From Tahibacter harae (GTDB taxonomy: Bacteria; Pseudomonadota; Gammaproteobacteria; Xanthomonadales; Rhodanobacteraceae): a stretch of DNA of 64,000 nt. Each line of letters opens with the position of its first letter. Position 1 is the first letter of the stretch. The stretch spans positions 124,001 to 188,000 of the forward strand of contig NZ_JANFQO010000006.1 of NCBI RefSeq assembly GCF_024437735.1, written 5' to 3'. Of the stretch, positions 36,238 to 46,128 are shown in pieces. The translations under genes were made by a program, and so were the position numbers. The notes beneath the pieces are model-generated. The model searched no databases. It was not told the DNA's origin and saw nothing but the letters and a program-made list of their open reading frames with translations.

Positions 36238-38859
36238 ATGAGAGCAATTAAGCGATGCCTCGGTCTGCTGGCGGCCAGCCTGATGCTGGCCAGCTGCGGT
36301 GGCGGGGGCGGCAGCGGTGGGGACGGCGCCTTCCAGCCGACCCCCAGCGGTACCTTGACCATCACGGCGACGACCAGCGAACTGCCGATGAACCGCGACG
36401 GCGTTGGTCCGTTCTTCGGTTCGCCTTTCATGGCGGAGCTGGACATCACCTGGCGCCGTGCCAACGGCGATCTGGTCAGCGGCCAGGAAGTGGCCGTGGC
36501 GATCAGCCCGGTCAGCGTGGCCGGCTTCTCCACCCTGGATGATCCGGAAACCCAGATCCAGCTGGACGGCAACGGCAACTACCTGCGCGGCAACGAGTTC
36601 CTCGACATCCTGGGCAGCGGCCCGGTCGACGTCACCGCCGGCCATGCCAAGATCTTCGTCCATTCGTCGAATATTTCCGGCGTGGCGACGATCACGGTCA
36701 CCGCGCGCGACAGCCAGTCCTCGAATACCACCATCTCCAAGACGTTCAACGTCACGGTCATTCCGGGCACCAGTTCGCTGCCGGCCTCGATCACGCTCGA
36801 CGCCAGCCCGCGCAACGTCTACCTGGCGGATGCCGGCGGCTCCAGCAGCTCCATCATCAACGCCGTGGTGCGCGATGGCACCGGCCAGCTCGTGCCCAAC
36901 CCCGGCACCGGCAATACCGGCTTCAACAACGTCCAGCTCGAAGTGATCGGCGGCGAAAGCTACGGCACCCTGAGCGTCACGGGCAGTACCGCCGCCGTCG
37001 TCAAGGCACGCACCATCCAGGGTGTGGCCGCGGCCTCGTTCAGCTCGGCCACCCAGCAGGGCGTGGTGCAGATCCGCGCCACGGCCGATCGCGCCGATGG
37101 CAATGTGGACAACGGCATCGCCAACCCCGTCGCCGTCACGACCTCGATCGTCGTTTCCGACGGCAAGCTGTTCGATCTCGCCCTGACCACGCCGACTGAA
37201 GATGCGCTGTTCACCGGCAACGTCACCGCCTCGACCACGAACCAGCCCAACGGCACCTACGGCCTGATCGTCAGCGCACTGGCGACCGACCGCCAGGGCA
37301 ATCCGGTCGCGCCGGGCACGCCGATCCGCTTCGGCGCCGTGGACTCCCCGCTCATCGGCTTCCCGGCGGAAGGCCCGGGCCGCCTCGCCATTGCGGGCAC
37401 CGACGGCGATCCGCAGGAAGGCGGCACCCTCTTCACCGCGCCGACCGGCCGCTTCACCGCGCCGGGCCACCGTCCGGGACCGGGCGACACCCTGCTCGTG
37501 TTCGCCGACCTGGTGCCGGGCAACCGCGACCTCGAAAGCGCACGCCAGATCACCACGGTCAACACCGCGACCAGCCTGAATGTCAGCGTACCGTTCAACC
37601 GCAACGACGACACCGGTAACAGCGTCAACAACGGTCCGGTCCTGCCTTACGCGATCGGCCGCGCCCAGTCGGCGACCATTGTCGACCGGGGCAACTTCGC
37701 CGGCATCGGTGCCCTGGGCATCACCAACGCTCAAGGCGTGGCTACCGCCATCCTGAACTACCCGGTCAACCAGCTCGGCAAGCGTGTGTATGTCTACGCC
37801 CAGGGCGACGGCATCAATGCGGGCAGCGCGATCAAGAAAGTCACTGACATCGGTGCCTTCGTCTTTGCCGGTATGAAGGAAGGCAGGCTGTTCGCGAATC
37901 CGACGTCGATTTCCGGCAACACCACCGCGGCGGTCACGGTCTGCCTGCTCGACGAGCTGGGCGCACCGATCCAGGGCGTGGCTGTCGGCTTCGCGTTCAG
38001 CGGCCTGGCCTCCGGCGCACAGGGCTTCGTCGACAACATCCCCGGCAGCGGTATCGTCGAGGACCGTACCGGCCCCAACGGCTGCACCGTGGCCATGGCG
38101 CGCACCGTCGGCGTGAACGACTCGGGCGGCGGCAACAGCGAGCCCAAACTCAATTTCTACGTCGATGAACTCACCGACGAAGTCGAGATCACCGCGGGCG
38201 GCGAAGGTTCGCTGACGGCCGCACCGAGCCACTTCCGCGGCACCGGCGGCGTCATCACGCTGACTCTGCGCGACAGCGCCGGTAATCCGGTTCCGGGCGT
38301 GATGATCAATTCGTCTTGCGAAGGCGATGTCAGCCTGACGGTTCCGGCCGGAGCCACCAATGCCCAGGGCCAGACCACGGCGACTGTCGTCGCATCCGGC
38401 CTGAACGGCTACAACACGGCCGGCGAGGGCACCTGCACCTTCACGGCTTCGACCGGCGAAACCACCGAGGTCGGCTTTGACGGCATCGATTTCTGCGAGA
38501 ACCCTGACGGCATCAGCCCGCCGCCGGATCCGCAGCTCTGCGGCGACGACAATACCGATCCGGTGACGCTGACCGTCGTGGTCACGCCCAGCGCCAACTG
38601 CACCCTGACCGTGGTCAGCAATCCGGCCGGCCTGAGTTGCAGCGCGCCCTTCAGCACCACCGGCCAGAACTGCGCTTCGGACTTCGATCAGGGCGAGACG
38701 GTGACCCTCACCGCAGTGACCTCGCCGGCTGCACCGGCCTGCCCGGCAACCCGCACCATCACCTTCAGTGGCGGCTGCGCTCCGACTGGCGGTAGCGGCA
38801 ATCAGGCCCGCGTGACGCTGAACACGGCGCAGAGCTGCAGCGTGACCGTGACCCAGTAA
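36238..38859 (+). CDS. Large surface lipoprotein with bacterial Ig-like (Big_1/invasin-type) domains
   Basis: 873 residues. The signal ends in lipobox LMLASC (cysteine 20), followed by five glycines. The rest is beta-rich and threonine/serine/glycine-rich, with repeated Ig-like segments: the clearest are NPTSISGNTTAAVTVCLLDE and GTGGVITLTLRDSAGNPVPG followed by ATNAQGQTTATVVASG, the Big_1 consensus. The last 150 residues hold several cysteines (CENP, CGDD, CTLTV, CSAPF, CASDF). GGAGAG lies just before the ATG at 36238; an ATG 27 bases upstream is less likely. It follows pilQ by 84 bp. A surface or adhesion role is an inference. A very long open frame on the opposite strand is a high-GC artefact. 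Confidence 0.78.
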   Translation: MRAIKRCLGLLAASLMLASCGGGGGSGGDGAFQPTPSGTLTITATTSELPMNRDGVGPFFGSPFMAELDITWRRANGDLVSGQEVAVAISPVSVAGFSTLDDPETQIQLDGNGNYLRGNEFLDILGSGPVDVTAGHAKIFVHSSNISGVATITVTARDSQSSNTTISKTFNVTVIPGTSSLPASITLDASPRNVYLADAGGSSSSIINAVVRDGTGQLVPNPGTGNTGFNNVQLEVIGGESYGTLSVTGSTAAVVKARTIQGVAAASFSSATQQGVVQIRATADRADGNVDNGIANPVAVTTSIVVSDGKLFDLALTTPTEDALFTGNVTASTTNQPNGTYGLIVSALATDRQGNPVAPGTPIRFGAVDSPLIGFPAEGPGRLAIAGTDGDPQEGGTLFTAPTGRFTAPGHRPGPGDTLLVFADLVPGNRDLESARQITTVNTATSLNVSVPFNRNDDTGNSVNNGPVLPYAIGRAQSATIVDRGNFAGIGALGITNAQGVATAILNYPVNQLGKRVYVYAQGDGINAGSAIKKVTDIGAFVFAGMKEGRLFANPTSISGNTTAAVTVCLLDELGAPIQGVAVGFAFSGLASGAQGFVDNIPGSGIVEDRTGPNGCTVAMARTVGVNDSGGGNSEPKLNFYVDELTDEVEITAGGEGSLTAAPSHFRGTGGVITLTLRDSAGNPVPGVMINSSCEGDVSLTVPAGATNAQGQTTATVVASGLNGYNTAGEGTCTFTASTGETTEVGFDGIDFCENPDGISPPPDPQLCGDDNTDPVTLTVVVTPSANCTLTVVSNPAGLSCSAPFSTTGQNCASDFDQGETVTLTAVTSPAAPACPATRTITFSGGCAPTGGSGNQARVTLNTAQSCSVTVTQ

Positions 38860-39260
38860 GCCAGCATTACGCTGTCTGTTAGGAAGGCCGCCGCAAGGCG
38901 GCCTTCTTTTTTGCGCGCCCGCCAGCCGAAACGGCAGTAACGTATCGCGGTCGCCATGCGCCGGCGTGGCGCCGGCAGCCTCGACCATGAGCCGGTGTGG
39001 CCGGCGCAACTGCTCGCCGAAGACCACCCCACGGCCGCACGCCATTGCGCTCAACGCGGCAGGAATCCACTCCGACTGCGCAAGCCGGCTCGCGCCCGCC
39101 GCAGGCACTGACGGCCAGCAGCACGCTTTTGCGTAATAGCCCAGGCGCCGCGCCCGCCAGCTTGCATTTGTTTCCCGCCGGGCCGGCGCGGCGTTCACCC
39201 GGCGCCTGCCGGCAGGTACGGCCGCCTGCTAGCATCCGGTCAACTCCGCGGGAGCGTCCC
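38860..39260. other. Intergenic region after the Ig-like lipoprotein
   Basis: Holds the terminator at 38883-38912 and about 340 bp of GC-rich sequence without a recognisable gene. TAGCAT near 39231 is a poor -10 candidate for the next gene. Confidence 0.4.
38883..38912 (+). terminator. Intrinsic terminator after the Ig-like lipoprotein
   Basis: GAAGGCCGCC - GCAA - GGCGGCCTTC is a perfect 10-bp stem with a GCAA tetraloop, directly followed by six Ts. It starts 24 bases after the stop. Confidence 0.92.
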
Positions 39261-40445
39261 ATGGCAGCCAATTCGTTCCGCGTCGATGTACCGGCAGGCA
39301 GCGTGCTGTTCCACCAGGGTGATGCGCCGACCTCGGCCTTCCTGCTGGAAAGCGGCAGCATCGAGGTCTTCACCGAGCAGGGCGATGCGATACGCCGGCT
39401 CGGTGTGCTCGGTGCCGGCGACCTGCTCGGGGAAATGGCGGTGCTGGACGATTCGCCGCGCACCGCGACCGCGCGCGCGCTGTCGGACTGCGTGCTGATG
39501 CCCATAGACCGCAAGCAGTTCGCCGAGCGCCTGGATTCCGCCGATCCGGTGGTGCGCGCGCTGCTGCTGAGCCAGATCTCGCGCTACCGCTCGGCCCTGG
39601 CCCAGCTGTACGGCCACGGTGATCCGCAGGCCGCCGCGCCTGCCGCGCCGCGCGACGACGCCTCGGCCCTCGCGCTGGACAAGATCCGTCTGGAGAGCCA
39701 TCTGCGCGAGGCGCTGGACAAGGGCGAACTCGAAGTGCGCCTGCAGCCCATACTCGACATCGCCAGCAAGCGCATCGCCGGGTTCGAGGCGCTGACGCGC
39801 TGGACCCATCCCGAGCGCGGCCCGATCTCGCCGGCCGAATTCATCGCCCTGGCCGAGGAAACCTCGCTGATCGTGCCCGTGGGCGACTACGTGCTGGACG
39901 CAGTCTGCGGCGCGCTGCAGCGGCTGGGCCGGCAGGAGCAGGGCGAGGACATATTCGTCGCGCTCAACGTTTCCGGCCGCCAGCTCGACGACGAGCAACT
40001 GCTGGACCGCTTCCTCGCCGTGCTGCACGCGCACGGCATACGCCCGGCCCAGCTCAAGATCGAGATTACCGAAAGCCTGGTGCTGGACTACGCCCAGGTC
40101 TCGCGCATCATCCAGCGCTGCCATGCGGCCGGCCTCAAGGTTGCGCTGGACGATTTCGGCACCGGCTATTCCAATCTGGGACATTTGCACAAACTGGAAT
40201 TCGATACGCTGAAGATGGACCAGGGCTTCATCCGCCAGATGCACGAGCCGCGCTGCCTGGCCATCGTCCGCGCCGTGGTCGCCATGGCCGATTCGCTGGG
40301 CTGCAACATCGTCGCCGAAGGCGTGGAAACGCCCGAACAGCTGCGCGCGCTGGGCGAACTCGGCTGCACCTACGCCCAGGGCTGGCTGATCGGCAAGCCG
40401 CTGGCGCTGGATGAGGCAGTGGCGCTGCTGGGGCGGGATTCGTGA
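39261..40445 (+). CDS. Cyclic-nucleotide-binding domain plus EAL c-di-GMP phosphodiesterase
   Basis: 394 residues. Residues 1-115 form a CRP-like cNMP-binding domain (GSVLFHQGDAPTSAFLLESGSIEVF, GAGDLLGEMAVLDDSPRTATARA), without a DNA-binding domain. A short helical linker leads to an EAL domain (about 155-394). This keeps all catalytic motifs: FEALTRW, NVSGRQL, EITES, DDFGTGYSNL, LKMDQGF, AEGVET and YAQGWLIGKP. It should hydrolyse c-di-GMP, with activity gated by a cyclic nucleotide or other ligand (inference). GGGAG precedes the ATG at 39261. No membrane segments, so cytosolic. It stands alone between terminators and the MoxR operon. Confidence 0.9.
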   Translation: MAANSFRVDVPAGSVLFHQGDAPTSAFLLESGSIEVFTEQGDAIRRLGVLGAGDLLGEMAVLDDSPRTATARALSDCVLMPIDRKQFAERLDSADPVVRALLLSQISRYRSALAQLYGHGDPQAAAPAAPRDDASALALDKIRLESHLREALDKGELEVRLQPILDIASKRIAGFEALTRWTHPERGPISPAEFIALAEETSLIVPVGDYVLDAVCGALQRLGRQEQGEDIFVALNVSGRQLDDEQLLDRFLAVLHAHGIRPAQLKIEITESLVLDYAQVSRIIQRCHAAGLKVALDDFGTGYSNLGHLHKLEFDTLKMDQGFIRQMHEPRCLAIVRAVVAMADSLGCNIVAEGVETPEQLRALGELGCTYAQGWLIGKPLALDEAVALLGRDS

Positions 40446-40690
40446 TCGGGGACTGGAGATCCGGCATTCGCGGACAGCCCATCGCGCCAGAACCGCACCA
40501 CCCTGAGACATCCGGCACAGGACACAGGATCTTCCGCGGCCTTCAATTCCGGTAAACGAACTCACCCATACTGCCGCTGCGCAGCCATCCGTTGCGGGTC
40601 CGCTGGCCCCATCCGGTCCGCTGCGGCAAACTTTCCGGCTCCGCGGCGGTCCAAGCCCGCCGCCCCACGTTCCAGTTGGCGAAAACATCC

Positions 40691-41686
<996 letters not shown>

Positions 41687-41691
41687 CCGCC

Positions 41692-42666
41692 ATGCAGGCT
41701 GCCGGTCCCGGTTCGAACACGGCGCGTCCGCGCAACGCCGCGGCGTGCGTACAGGTGCGCCTGGACGACCTCATTGCCCAGCGCATCGCCGCGCGCTCGC
41801 TGGTGCTGGCGGCTTCGCGCAAGGTTTCCGCGGCCCAGGCCGGCGTGAAAGCCTCGCGCTTCCGTGGCCGCGGCGTCGATTACGTGGAATCGCGCGGCTA
41901 CCAGCCCGGCGACGATATCCGCAGCATGGACTGGCGCGTCACCGCGCGCAGCGGCCGGCCGCATACCAAGGTGTTCCAGGAAGAACGCGAACGCAGCGTG
42001 CTGCTCGTGATCGACCATGCCGCCAGCATGCGCTTCGGCACGCGGGTCTGCTTCAAATCGGTGCAGGCGGCGCGCGCCGCCGCCCTGATCGCCTGGAGCG
42101 CGATCCGCGGCGGCGACCGCGTCGGTGCGCTGGGCTTCGGCAGCGGCGTGACCGGCGAAGTGCGCCCGGCCGGTGGCCCGCGCGGTGTGCTGCACTGCCT
42201 GCGCGCCCTGGCCGACTGGGACACGCTGGCCCGGGTCGAGCGCGAATCCGGCCCGGCGCCGCTGTCGCAGGCGCTGGAGCGCGCCCGGCGCCTGGCGCGG
42301 CCGGGCAGCCTGGTCGTGCTGCTCACCGACGGTTTCAGCAGCGATGCTGCGGCGGAAGCGCCGCTGGCGCGCCTGGCCGGGCACGGCGATGTGCGCCTGC
42401 TGCTGATGACCGATGCGCTGGAACTGGCCGCGCCGCCGCGCGGCCGCTACGCCGTCGCCCTGGGCGGCGTGCGGCGCTGGCTGGAATTCGATGCGGCCGC
42501 TGCCGATACGCAGTGGACCGATGCCTTCCGCCACCGCCGCGAACTGCTGCTGCAACAGGCCCGGCGCCTGGGCGTGGCCCACATCGCCGTGGACACGCGC
42601 GACGATCTTTCCCGCTGCCTGGCGCCGCTGGGCCTGGCCCTGGCCACACGGCGGAGCTACGTCTGA
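41692..42666 (+). CDS. DUF58 domain-containing protein (VWA-like)
   Basis: 324 residues. The DUF58 signature is GRGVDYVESRGYQPGDDIRSMDWRVTAR, followed by TKVFQEERERSVLLVIDHAASMRFGTR and a VWA-like fold (LVVLLTDGFSSD). The metal site is partly degenerate (D-H-A-A-S in place of D-x-S-x-S), which is common in DUF58. It sits 5 bp after moxR, and its stop overlaps the next ATG (TGATG). Its function with MoxR is not established. Confidence 0.9.
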   Translation: MQAAGPGSNTARPRNAAACVQVRLDDLIAQRIAARSLVLAASRKVSAAQAGVKASRFRGRGVDYVESRGYQPGDDIRSMDWRVTARSGRPHTKVFQEERERSVLLVIDHAASMRFGTRVCFKSVQAARAAALIAWSAIRGGDRVGALGFGSGVTGEVRPAGGPRGVLHCLRALADWDTLARVERESGPAPLSQALERARRLARPGSLVVLLTDGFSSDAAAEAPLARLAGHGDVRLLLMTDALELAAPPRGRYAVALGGVRRWLEFDAAAADTQWTDAFRHRRELLLQQARRLGVAHIAVDTRDDLSRCLAPLGLALATRRSYV

Positions 42667-43157
42667 TGGCCGCTGCCGCCGCCGCTCCCGCTGCCGCGCC
42701 GCAGCTGCGCGACATCCATCTGCCAGCCGAACCGGGCTGGTGGCCGCCGGCGCCGGGCTGGTGGCTGCTGGCGCTGATCGCGCTGGCCCTGCTGGTCTGG
42801 GCCGGCCTGCGCCTGCGGCGCCAGCTGTACCGGCGCCGCCGTCACCGCCTTCTGCTGGCCGAGCTGGCGCGGCTGCGTCCGCAGGCGCTGGACGAAGCCG
42901 CGGTGCCGGCCTGGCTGGCGGCGCTGTCGGCCTTCCTGCGCCGGCTCTCGCGCGCCGTGCGCGCCGATGCGGCCACGCTGCGCGGCGAAGACTGGATCCG
43001 CTTCCTCGACCGCCACGGCGACGGCTTCGCCGCCTACGCGCCGCTGCTGCTGGACGCGCCGTACCGGCCGCGCGGCGACATCGACGCGGTACGCCTGCAC
43101 GCCCTGGTGCAGGCCCATGCCGAGCGCGTGCTGGCGCGGGAGCTGCGCGATGTTTGA
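42666..43157 (+). CDS. DUF4381 domain-containing membrane protein
   Basis: 163 residues: LRDIHLPAEPGWWPPAPGWW, the DUF4381 opening, then one membrane helix (WLLALIALALLVWAGL) and a cytoplasmic helical domain (RHRLLLAELARL, AALSAFLRRLSRAV, GEDWIRFLD). The WW-containing periplasmic N-terminus is typical of this Bat-operon component. It overlaps both neighbours (TGATG before, 8 bases after). Confidence 0.88.
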   Translation: MAAAAAAPAAAPQLRDIHLPAEPGWWPPAPGWWLLALIALALLVWAGLRLRRQLYRRRRHRLLLAELARLRPQALDEAAVPAWLAALSAFLRRLSRAVRADAATLRGEDWIRFLDRHGDGFAAYAPLLLDAPYRPRGDIDAVRLHALVQAHAERVLARELRDV

Positions 43158-44148
43158 ATGGGCCTGGCCCTGGCTGTTCGCCCTGTTGCCGCTGCCCTGG
43201 CTGGTGCTGCGGCTGTGGCCCGAATCGGCCGAGCAGGGCGCGGCACTGCAGCTGCCCTATGCCGGCGTGCTCGAAGGGGTCGCCGCCGGCTCCTTGTCGC
43301 GGCGCGGCGCGCATACGTCCTGGCGGCCGTGGCTGCTGTGGCTGCTGCTGCTCACGGCGGTGGCGCGGCCGCAGTGGCTGGGCGAACCCACGGATCTGCC
43401 GCGCAGCGGCCGCGAGATGCTGCTGGCGCTGGATGTCTCTGGCAGCATGAACATCGCCGACATGTCCCTGGGCGGACGCGAAGCCACCCGCTTCCAGGCC
43501 ATGCAGGCCATCATCGGCGACTTCATCGCGCGCCGCGGCGGCGACCGCGTCGGGCTGATCCTGTTCGGCTCCAACGCCTACCTGCTCACACCGCTGACCT
43601 TCGACGTCAAGACGGTGCGCACCCAGCTGGACGAATCCGCAGTCGGCCTGGCCGGGCGCGAGACCGCCATCGGCGATGCCCTGGGCCTGGCGGTCAAGCG
43701 CCTGCGCGACCGGCCCGAGGCGCAGCGCGTGGTGATCCTGCTCACCGACGGCGTCAACACCGCCGGCGAGATCGATCCGCGCAAGGCTGCCGAGCTGGCC
43801 GTCGCGGAAAAAGTGAAGGTCTATACGATCGGGCTCGGCTCCGACCGCATGCGCGTCGACGATTTCTTCGGCAGCCGCACGGTGAACCCCTCTGCCGACC
43901 TGGACGCGGCCCTGCTGACCGAAATCGCGACGAAAACCGGCGGCCGCTTCTTCCGCGCCCGCGACACGCAGGAGCTGGCCGGCATCTACCGCGAGATCGA
44001 CCAGCTCGAACCCGCTGCCGACCAGAACGAGCGCTACCGCCCGGTGCGCGAACTGTTCCATCTGCCGCTGGGCCTGGCGCTGGCACTGGCCTTGTTGCCA
44101 CTGCTGGATCCGCGCCGCTACCGCGCCGCCGCCGGGAGCCGCGCATGA
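43150..44148 (+). CDS. VWA domain protein, BatA-like
   Basis: 332 residues: an N-terminal membrane helix (WPWLFALLPLPWLVLRL), a second near 60-75, then a VWA domain with an intact MIDAS (LDVSGSMN, D-x-S-x-S), threonine region (TPLTFD) and LLTDGVNTAGE. A C-terminal helix (LGLALALALLPLL) ends it. BatA-type proteins of the MoxR operon are membrane-bound and thought to act in stress resistance of the envelope. It overlaps batB by ATGA. Confidence 0.92.
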   Translation: MFEWAWPWLFALLPLPWLVLRLWPESAEQGAALQLPYAGVLEGVAAGSLSRRGAHTSWRPWLLWLLLLTAVARPQWLGEPTDLPRSGREMLLALDVSGSMNIADMSLGGREATRFQAMQAIIGDFIARRGGDRVGLILFGSNAYLLTPLTFDVKTVRTQLDESAVGLAGRETAIGDALGLAVKRLRDRPEAQRVVILLTDGVNTAGEIDPRKAAELAVAEKVKVYTIGLGSDRMRVDDFFGSRTVNPSADLDAALLTEIATKTGGRFFRARDTQELAGIYREIDQLEPAADQNERYRPVRELFHLPLGLALALALLPLLDPRRYRAAAGSRA

Positions 44149-46127
44149 TCGGCGACTTCACCTTGCTGCGGCCCTGGTGGCTGCTGGCCCTGCTCGCACT
44201 GCCGCTGCTGTGGCGCGCGCTGCGCGCCGACGGCGGCCTGCAGCGCAGCTGGGCGCGGGTGGTCGATGCGCACCTGCTGCCGCATCTGCTCAGCGGCGCG
44301 GAGTCCGCGCAGCGCTGGCCGCTGCGCCTGGCCGTCGCGGCCTGGCTGGTGGCCACGCTGGCCCTGGCCGGCCCGGCCTGGGAGCGCCTGCCTGCGCCGC
44401 TGTACCGCAACCAGGCCGCGCGTGTGATCGCGCTGGAACTCAGTCCCAGCATGCTGGCCGGCGATCTCAAGCCCAACCGCCTGACCCGCGCGCGCTTCGC
44501 CGTCAACGATCTGCTCACCCGCCTGGGCGATGGCCAGGTTGCGCTGCTGGGCTATGCCGGCGACGCCTTCGTGGTCGCGCCCATGACCGACGACAGCGCG
44601 ACCGTGCGCAACCTGCTGGCCGAGCTGGAACCCGGCGTGATGCCGGTGGCCGGCAACGCCACCGCGGCGGCGATACGCCGTGGCGCCGAGCTGATCCACC
44701 AGTCCGGCGCCGGCGGCGGCGAGGTGATCCTGGTGCTGGACGCGGCCTCCACCGACGCCGCCGCGGCGGCGCGCGAGGTCGCGCGCAACGGCGTGCGCGT
44801 GTCGGTGCTGGCCGTGGGCACGGCGGCCGGCGCGCCGGTGAGCCTGCCACAAGGGGATTTCTGGAAAGATTCCAACGGCAACATCGTCGTGCCGCGCCTG
44901 GATGCCGCGCCGTTGCGCGAGCTGGCCCAGGCCGGCGGCGGCAGCTTCCTGCAGCTGGACCAGGCCGGCACGGTCGATTTCAGCGTGCTGGCCGGCCTGG
45001 CCGCCAGCGCCGGCGAATCCGCGGCGCCCGGCGCGCAGAGCGCCGAACTGCGCGACCGCGGCCCCTGGCTGGCCCTGTTGCTGATTCCGCTGGCCCTGGC
45101 CGGTTTCCGCCGCGGCTGGCTGGTCGTTTTCCTGCTTGGACTGGGCCTGGGCGGCGCGCCGCCGGCCCAGGCTCTGGGCTGGCAGGACCTGTGGCAGCGA
45201 CCCGACCAGCAGGCCTGGCAATCGCTGCAGTCCGGCGATGCCGCGCGCGCCGCCGAGCTGGCCCGCGACGGCGACCTGCGTGCTGCCGCGCAGTTCCGCG
45301 CCGGCGAAGCCGAAGCCGCGGCCGCGGGCTGGGCCAAGGGCGCCAGCGCCGACGCAGCCTACAACCGCGGCAATGCGCTGGCCCAGCAGCAGCGCTACGA
45401 GGAAGCGATCGCGGCCTGGAACGAAGCCTTGCAGCGCGATCCCGGCCACGCCGATGCGGCGGCCAACAAGCAGGCGGTCGAGGACTGGCTGCGCAGGAAT
45501 CCCTCGCAGCAGTCCGACAGCAAGAACAGCACTGAAAAACAGCAGCAGAATTCACCGCAGAACGGGCAGCAGTCCGGCTCCGGCCAGCAGAACCAGGACG
45601 GTTCCGACGCCGCCCAGCAGAACCAGGACGCCAGCGCCGGCGAACAGGGCCAGGACCAGCAGAGCCAGTCCGGCCAGCAGGGCGAGGCGGCCCAGTCCGG
45701 CCAGCCCGACGCCGGATCGCGCGCGCAGGATCAGTCCGACTCCGCCGGCGAATCGCAGCAGAACCAGGACCAGGCTTCCCGGCAGGGCCAGCACAAGCCC
45801 GGCGAGCAGAACGACGACAAGGCCTCCGCGCAGCAGGACGCCGGCAAAGCCGATGCGAAACAGCAGCAGGCCTTCCAGCAGGCGATGGAACAGGCGCTGC
45901 AGCAGAAGGCGCAGCAGGGCGAGGCGCCGGCGCTCAAACCCGGCGAAAACGACGAAAAAGGCAACAAGGCGGCCGCCGCGCCGGCCGAGACCACGGCCGA
46001 GCGCGAGCAGCGCCAGTCGGTGGAGCAGTGGCTGCAGCGCGTGCCGGACGATCCAGGCGGTCTGCTGCGGCGCAAGTTCCAGCTTGAGTACGAGCGGCGC
46101 CAGCGCGCCCAACGCGGAAACCAGTGA
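44145..46127 (+). CDS. VWA-TPR protein, fused BatB/BatC-like
   Basis: 660 residues. It has two N-terminal membrane helices (about 8-25 and 62-80), a VWA domain (about 90-290) and a third membrane helix near 315-335. A TPR segment follows (DAAYNRGNALAQQQRYEEAIAAWNEALQRDP, about 400-440). A low-complexity Gln/Asp/Ser/Gly region covers about 455-605, and the C-terminus has the conserved EQWLQRVPDDPGGLLRRKF. The VWA metal site is degenerate: E98-L-S-P-S instead of D-x-S-x-S, and VLDAAST replaces the usual DG motif. BatB and BatC are separate in some bacteria; the single-chain form is common in gammaproteobacteria. It overlaps batA and is followed by batD after one base. Confidence 0.9.
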   Translation: MIGDFTLLRPWWLLALLALPLLWRALRADGGLQRSWARVVDAHLLPHLLSGAESAQRWPLRLAVAAWLVATLALAGPAWERLPAPLYRNQAARVIALELSPSMLAGDLKPNRLTRARFAVNDLLTRLGDGQVALLGYAGDAFVVAPMTDDSATVRNLLAELEPGVMPVAGNATAAAIRRGAELIHQSGAGGGEVILVLDAASTDAAAAAREVARNGVRVSVLAVGTAAGAPVSLPQGDFWKDSNGNIVVPRLDAAPLRELAQAGGGSFLQLDQAGTVDFSVLAGLAASAGESAAPGAQSAELRDRGPWLALLLIPLALAGFRRGWLVVFLLGLGLGGAPPAQALGWQDLWQRPDQQAWQSLQSGDAARAAELARDGDLRAAAQFRAGEAEAAAAGWAKGASADAAYNRGNALAQQQRYEEAIAAWNEALQRDPGHADAAANKQAVEDWLRRNPSQQSDSKNSTEKQQQNSPQNGQQSGSGQQNQDGSDAAQQNQDASAGEQGQDQQSQSGQQGEAAQSGQPDAGSRAQDQSDSAGESQQNQDQASRQGQHKPGEQNDDKASAQQDAGKADAKQQQAFQQAMEQALQQKAQQGEAPALKPGENDEKGNKAAAAPAETTAEREQRQSVEQWLQRVPDDPGGLLRRKFQLEYERRQRAQRGNQ

Positions 46128-46128
46128 C

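Noticed and set aside
36160-39198. 1012-residue open frame antisense to the Ig-like lipoprotein
   Set aside because: It lacks a recognisable domain and its composition (Ala, Gly, Asp, Val, His, Arg rich) fits a shadow frame of high-GC DNA; the sense frame has a lipobox, Shine-Dalgarno site and Ig-like motifs.
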